Shown: positions 61,056 through 64,000 of the stretch, piece by piece
How the letters are laid out: the number at the start of each line of letters is the position of its first letter
Position numbering within the stretch: position 1 is the stretch's first letter
Translations under genes and position numbers: made by a program
Assembly: GCF_004570865.1 (NCBI RefSeq)
Contig: NZ_SPQS01000016.1
Coordinates: 1-64,000, forward strand
Source: Bradyrhizobium frederickii
Lineage (GTDB): Bacteria > Pseudomonadota > Alphaproteobacteria > Rhizobiales > Xanthobacteraceae
Length of the DNA stretch: 64,000 nt
Reading direction: 5' to 3'
Notes under the pieces: model-generated
The model's input: only the letters and a program-made list of their open reading frames with translations
The model's database searches: none
What the model was told of the DNA's origin: nothing

Positions 61056-61649
61056 ATGTCCGCGACCGTCGTCCCCCTGCCGCCGAGCTCCTCGTCAGAA
61101 ACCGTCGGCTTCCTGCGGCGCATGGCCAGCATGGTGTCGGGGCGGAATGGCGAGATGCTGCTGCGCGCCGCGAGCCTGATCGAGTCGCTGGCACAACGGG
61201 CGATGTCGGCCGAGCGGCTGTATCACGAGCAGCAGATCGAGAGCACGCGCAACGCCGAGCTGCGCGATGCCGCCGAGCTCGCCTCCGACGCCATGGCCGG
61301 CCAGATCGAGGTGCTGCGGGCGCGGCTCGCCGAGGTCACCGCGGCGGCCGCAGCCGAGCGCGCCGCCTTCGATGCCGAGCGTGGCAGGCTGATCGGCTTG
61401 ATGCAGGATGCCGAGAGCCATATCGTCAAGCTCGCGACCGAGCTGGACACCTTGCGCGCCTCCGTCGACGATTTCAACGAGACCGCCGTCTCCGTGCCGA
61501 TCGAGCTGCTGCGGCTGGCGCGGACACAGTTCGATTATCTCTCCAGCGGCTTTGCCTGCAAGGGTGACGTGATCTCGCAGGCGATGAGCGAGATCGGCGG
61601 CTTTGCGATCGACCAGGCGCTGACGGCGAAGAAGACGGATACCGCCTGA
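61056..61649 (+). CDS. Coiled-coil hypothetical protein
   Basis: The start is the ATG at 61056. The 197-residue protein has a short N-terminal region, then a coiled coil at about 40-150 (AELRDAAELASDAMAGQIEV and AAAAERAAFDAERGRLIGLM) and a compact end (QFDYLSSGFACKGDVISQAM). No TM segment. Function unknown. Confidence 0.7.
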   Translation: MSATVVPLPPSSSSETVGFLRRMASMVSGRNGEMLLRAASLIESLAQRAMSAERLYHEQQIESTRNAELRDAAELASDAMAGQIEVLRARLAEVTAAAAAERAAFDAERGRLIGLMQDAESHIVKLATELDTLRASVDDFNETAVSVPIELLRLARTQFDYLSSGFACKGDVISQAMSEIGGFAIDQALTAKKTDTA

Positions 61650-61665
61650 GGCGGTGCCAAATGAA

Positions 61666-61754
61666 GTCGTCATGCCCGGGCTTGTCCCGGGCATCCACGT
61701 TCTTTGGCGTCGGCGATGAAGTTCGTGGATGGCCGGGACAAGCCCGGCCATGAC
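61666..61754. repeat. GTCATGCCCGGGCTTGTCCCGG repeat
   Basis: GTCATGCCCGGGCTTGTCCC and ATCCACG are mirrored by CGTGGATGGCCGGGACAAGC and CCGGCCATGAC. Same broad family as 51980-52082. Confidence 0.8.
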
Positions 61755-61835
61755 GCTGCGTGAACTTCCCTGCGACAAAATTGACAGCGCGTAGGCCGAT
61801 TGGTCTACTCCCTCAAAGTCATAAGGGAGGATCTG

Positions 61836-62828
61836 ATGCCGATGGCATTTCGCGCCGCCATGGCGCTCATTGCGCTCTGCGTTTCCACTGTGCTCGCCCA
61901 TGCGCAATCCCTGCCCAAGGAAGTGGCCACCCGCACCGAGATCTACCCGATTCCCTCTCTCACGCTCTCCGACCAGCAATTCCTCAGCGGCGATGCCGCC
62001 GCAGGCAAGACGGTGACGGTGGCAGGCGAATTCCGCGTTGCGCAAGGCACCGGCAAACTCCCCGTCGTGGTGCTGATGCACGGCTCCAGCGGCGTCGGCG
62101 CCACCACCGAGGCCTGGGTGCACGCCTTCAACGCCATGGGCATCTCGACCTTCGTGATCGACGGTTTCACCGGTCGCGGCCTGACAATGGTGGGACCGAA
62201 CCAGGCCCTGCTCGGCCGGCTCAATCTGATCATCGACATCTACCGCTCGCTGGAAATCCTGGCAAAGCACCCGCGCGTCGATCCGGACCGTATCGTGTTG
62301 ATGGGCTTTTCGCGCGGCGGACAGGCAACGCTCTATGCAAGCGTCGATCGCTTCAACAAGCTCTGGAACAAGTCCGGCATCGCGTTCGCCGCCTACGTCC
62401 CGTTCTATCCGGACTGCTCGACGACGTATCGCAGCGACGACGAGGTCGTCGCACGCCCGATCCGCATCTTCCACGGCTCGCCCGACGACTACAACCCCGT
62501 GAGGAGCTGCAAGGCGTTTGTCGAACGGCTCAAGGCCGCAGGCCGCGATGTCGTGCTGACCGAATATCCCGACAGCGCGCACGGGTTCGACAGCGGCCTG
62601 CTCGGCGTCAGCACCGTTGCGGTGTCGGCCAATTCGCAGACGGTCCGCAACTGCAAGATCAAGGAAGGTGACGGCGGCGTGCTGATGAACGGCGATACCA
62701 ATGCGCCCTTCACCTACAAGGACGCCTGCGTCGAGCTGAACCCGCATGTCGGCGGCAATCCGAAGACCGCCGCCGAGGCGCGCAAGGCAGTGGAGGAGTT
62801 CTTGCAGGTGTTGTTCAAGCTGGGGTGA
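61836..62828 (+). CDS. Secreted dienelactone-hydrolase-like protein
   Basis: The ATG at 61836 stands behind GGGAGGA and opens a signal peptide (AMALIALCVSTVLAHAQ). The 330-residue alpha/beta hydrolase has VVLMHGSSG (78-86), GFSRGGQ with Ser159 as nucleophile, IFHGSPDDYNP with the acid and PDSAHGFDS with the His. Dienelactone hydrolase and prolyl peptidase-like esterases share this plan. Substrate unknown. Confidence 0.85.
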   Translation: MPMAFRAAMALIALCVSTVLAHAQSLPKEVATRTEIYPIPSLTLSDQQFLSGDAAAGKTVTVAGEFRVAQGTGKLPVVVLMHGSSGVGATTEAWVHAFNAMGISTFVIDGFTGRGLTMVGPNQALLGRLNLIIDIYRSLEILAKHPRVDPDRIVLMGFSRGGQATLYASVDRFNKLWNKSGIAFAAYVPFYPDCSTTYRSDDEVVARPIRIFHGSPDDYNPVRSCKAFVERLKAAGRDVVLTEYPDSAHGFDSGLLGVSTVAVSANSQTVRNCKIKEGDGGVLMNGDTNAPFTYKDACVELNPHVGGNPKTAAEARKAVEEFLQVLFKLG

Positions 62829-62847
62829 GACCCTACTCCGCGATGCC

Positions 62848-62938
62848 GTAGGGTGGGCAAAGCGCCAGCGTGCCCACGAATCGTAGCCTGCGGCATAATG
62901 ATCGTGGGCACGGCGCTGCGCGCCTTTGCCCACCCTAC
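62848..62938. repeat. GTAGGGTGGGCAAAG intergenic repeat, copy 3
   Basis: Arms GTAGGGTGGGCAAAGCG and CGCCTTTGCCCACCCTAC, inner GCGTGCCCACG and CGTGGGCACG, between convergent genes. Confidence 0.8.
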
Positions 62939-63019
62939 GGCATCTGCGCCGGCGCGCCGCATACTCCGTCATTGCGAGCGCAGCGCAATGACGTGGAGAA
63001 AGGCGCCGGCGCGGCAGCG

Positions 63020-63847
63020 CTAGATCGCGCCGATGTCGGCAAGGCAGGCTTGCGTCAGCGACATGCGCTCGCCGACGAGGCGCGGCTCCTTGCAGTCCAT
63101 GTTGAGCGCAAACACCGTGTGCGCCTCGCCCTTCTCGGCCCAGCCGACCATCCAACCGAGCGACGGCTCGCCGCGCTCTGCACCGAGCAGGCCCGACTTG
63201 GCGCGGATGACGCTGTCGCCCACCTTGGCCACCGGCAGGATGTCGGCGACCAGATCCTGGCTGCGCTTTGAGACCGGTAGCGCGCGGCGGCGCAGCCGGT
63301 CGACGAAATCGATCTGCTCGACCGGATCGATGCGCAAGGCCCCCGTGAGCCAGAACTGGTCGATGCCGCCGCCGATGTCGCGGTTGCCATAGTCGAACTC
63401 GTCGAGATATTTCTGCATGCGCTCCTGGCCGATGCGGCGCGCGATCTCCTGATAGACCGGCACCGCGCTCACGGCGATCGCACTGCGCAGCGTGTGATCC
63501 TTGTTCCAGGCCTCGATGGGACGTTTCACGCCGTCCCACGGGAAGACGTCCTTGTCGGGGTCGGCGACCACGCCGGTCTCGAGCGCGATCAGCGAGTTCG
63601 GGATCTTGAACGTCGAGGCCGGCAGCCTGCCCTCGCCCGACCGATCCTTGTCGCTGGCGACGACCAGATAGTCCTCCACCTTGTAGCCGACGAAAGTCCC
63701 CGATGTGCCGAGGTCGGTGAAGCGCTTTGCGAGACTGTCACGGATCTCGTTGCGCGGCGGGGCGACGTGAGCGAGCGCGCGCCGCGGCAGGACGGCAGAT
63801 GCGGCGAGAAGGCCTAGAGTGGAGCGGCGGGTCAGCAAGCGGGCCAT
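63020..63847 (-). CDS. Class D (OXA-type) beta-lactamase
   Basis: The start at 63847 gives a Tat-like signal (LLTRRSTLGLLAASAVL). Class D landmarks are all there: PASTFKIPNS with Ser78 and Lys81, SAV (127-129), YGN (153-155), Trp166 and KSG (217-219, in place of the usual KTG). The 275-residue length is right. It hydrolyses penicillins or other beta-lactams in the periplasm; the spectrum cannot be told from this. It looks intact and chromosomal with no mobile element beside it. Confidence 0.9.
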   Translation of the reverse strand: MARLLTRRSTLGLLAASAVLPRRALAHVAPPRNEIRDSLAKRFTDLGTSGTFVGYKVEDYLVVASDKDRSGEGRLPASTFKIPNSLIALETGVVADPDKDVFPWDGVKRPIEAWNKDHTLRSAIAVSAVPVYQEIARRIGQERMQKYLDEFDYGNRDIGGGIDQFWLTGALRIDPVEQIDFVDRLRRRALPVSKRSQDLVADILPVAKVGDSVIRAKSGLLGAERGEPSLGWMVGWAEKGEAHTVFALNMDCKEPRLVGERMSLTQACLADIGAI

Positions 63848-63905
63848 CCTGAATTGAGAAACACGTCGGCACCATGGAGGCGTCACGTGGTGAAACGATG
63901 ACGGG

Positions 63906-64000
63906 CTATCGTCCCCGGCCCGACAGCCGCAGCACGAACACCAGGACCTCGGCGACGGCCTTGTAGAGGTCGGGCGGGATCTCCTCGCCGAGCTCGACCT
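63906..64000 (-). CDS. FlhB C-terminal-domain-like protein, partial (end only)
   Basis: The last 31 codons of a leftward gene read as ELGEEIPPDLYKAVAEVLVF followed by VLRLSGRGR and a stop. This is the end of the cytoplasmic domain of the FlhB/YscU family, often found as small stand-alone proteins (about 90 residues) near flagellar genes. The beginning lies beyond the window. Confidence 0.65.
   Translation of the reverse strand, partial: VELGEEIPPDLYKAVAEVLVFVLRLSGRGR

Noticed and set aside
61095..63539. An 814-codon leftward frame covering several genes
   Set aside because: It runs through two plus-strand genes and two repeats in antisense; only the beta-lactamase region carries real coding, in another frame.

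Overview
The window looks like a stretch of a Bradyrhizobium chromosome (or a very close alphaproteobacterial relative). It is GC-rich, and its host half carries palindromic intergenic repeats and gene families typical of that genus: GCG_CRPN-type secreted protein, DUF35/thiolase modules, a fused indolepyruvate oxidoreductase and DMT, NUDIX, GST and VOC singletons. There are two unrelated halves. Species cannot be named from sequence reading alone.

Positions 1-292 are the end of an IS3-family insertion sequence. Positions 293 to about 32,560 are a temperate, probably short-tailed (podovirus-type) prophage, cut at its left by the IS and bounded at its right by a tyrosine integrase abutting a tRNA-Arg(TCG) gene. 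From right to left it holds: the integrase, an excisionase-like protein and three small early genes on the plus strand; a double-HTH repressor on the plus strand facing a Cro/YdaS-like gene on the minus strand; an early minus-strand block with a primase-polymerase/helicase and an iteron-like GGTGGAG cluster; a plus-strand membrane protein that looks like a moron; and a long leftward late operon. The late operon starts with a regulator made of four HTH-like repeats and a sigma-70-like tail, followed by small and large terminase, a portal split into two overlapping ORFs, scaffold, SU10-type major capsid protein, decoration-like proteins, adaptor, nozzle-like protein and ejection-type proteins. 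Between portal and scaffold sits a sugar/methyl-transfer cassette (FkbM methyltransferase, a TPR glycosyltransferase and small partners). No lysis genes or tailspike are visible; they may lie beyond the IS.

Regulation can partly be read from the DNA. ACACYT palindromes flank the repressor gene on both sides and overlap a TTGACA promoter. The late regulator gene is preceded by two 17-bp palindromes, a -35/-10 pair and an intrinsic terminator placed in its leader.

From 32.6 to 64 kb is ordinary host chromosome: small exported or membrane proteins, a GrlR-family protein, a large PAS hybrid-sensor-type histidine kinase, a transporter, a NUDIX hydrolase, a DapA-like lyase, a leftward acyl-CoA module (SDR dehydrogenase, MaoC hydratase, DUF35 protein, SCP2-type thiolase) followed by a 1163-residue indolepyruvate ferredoxin oxidoreductase, a tri-haem cytochrome c, a TRIC-type channel, a PEP-mutase-family lyase, two dimeric alpha-beta barrel proteins, an ArsR regulator beside an alpha/beta hydrolase, a GST, a propionyl-CoA carboxylase beta subunit, a dienelactone-hydrolase-like protein, a class D beta-lactamase and the end of an FlhB C-domain protein. 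Intergenic spaces are filled with at least five repeat families.
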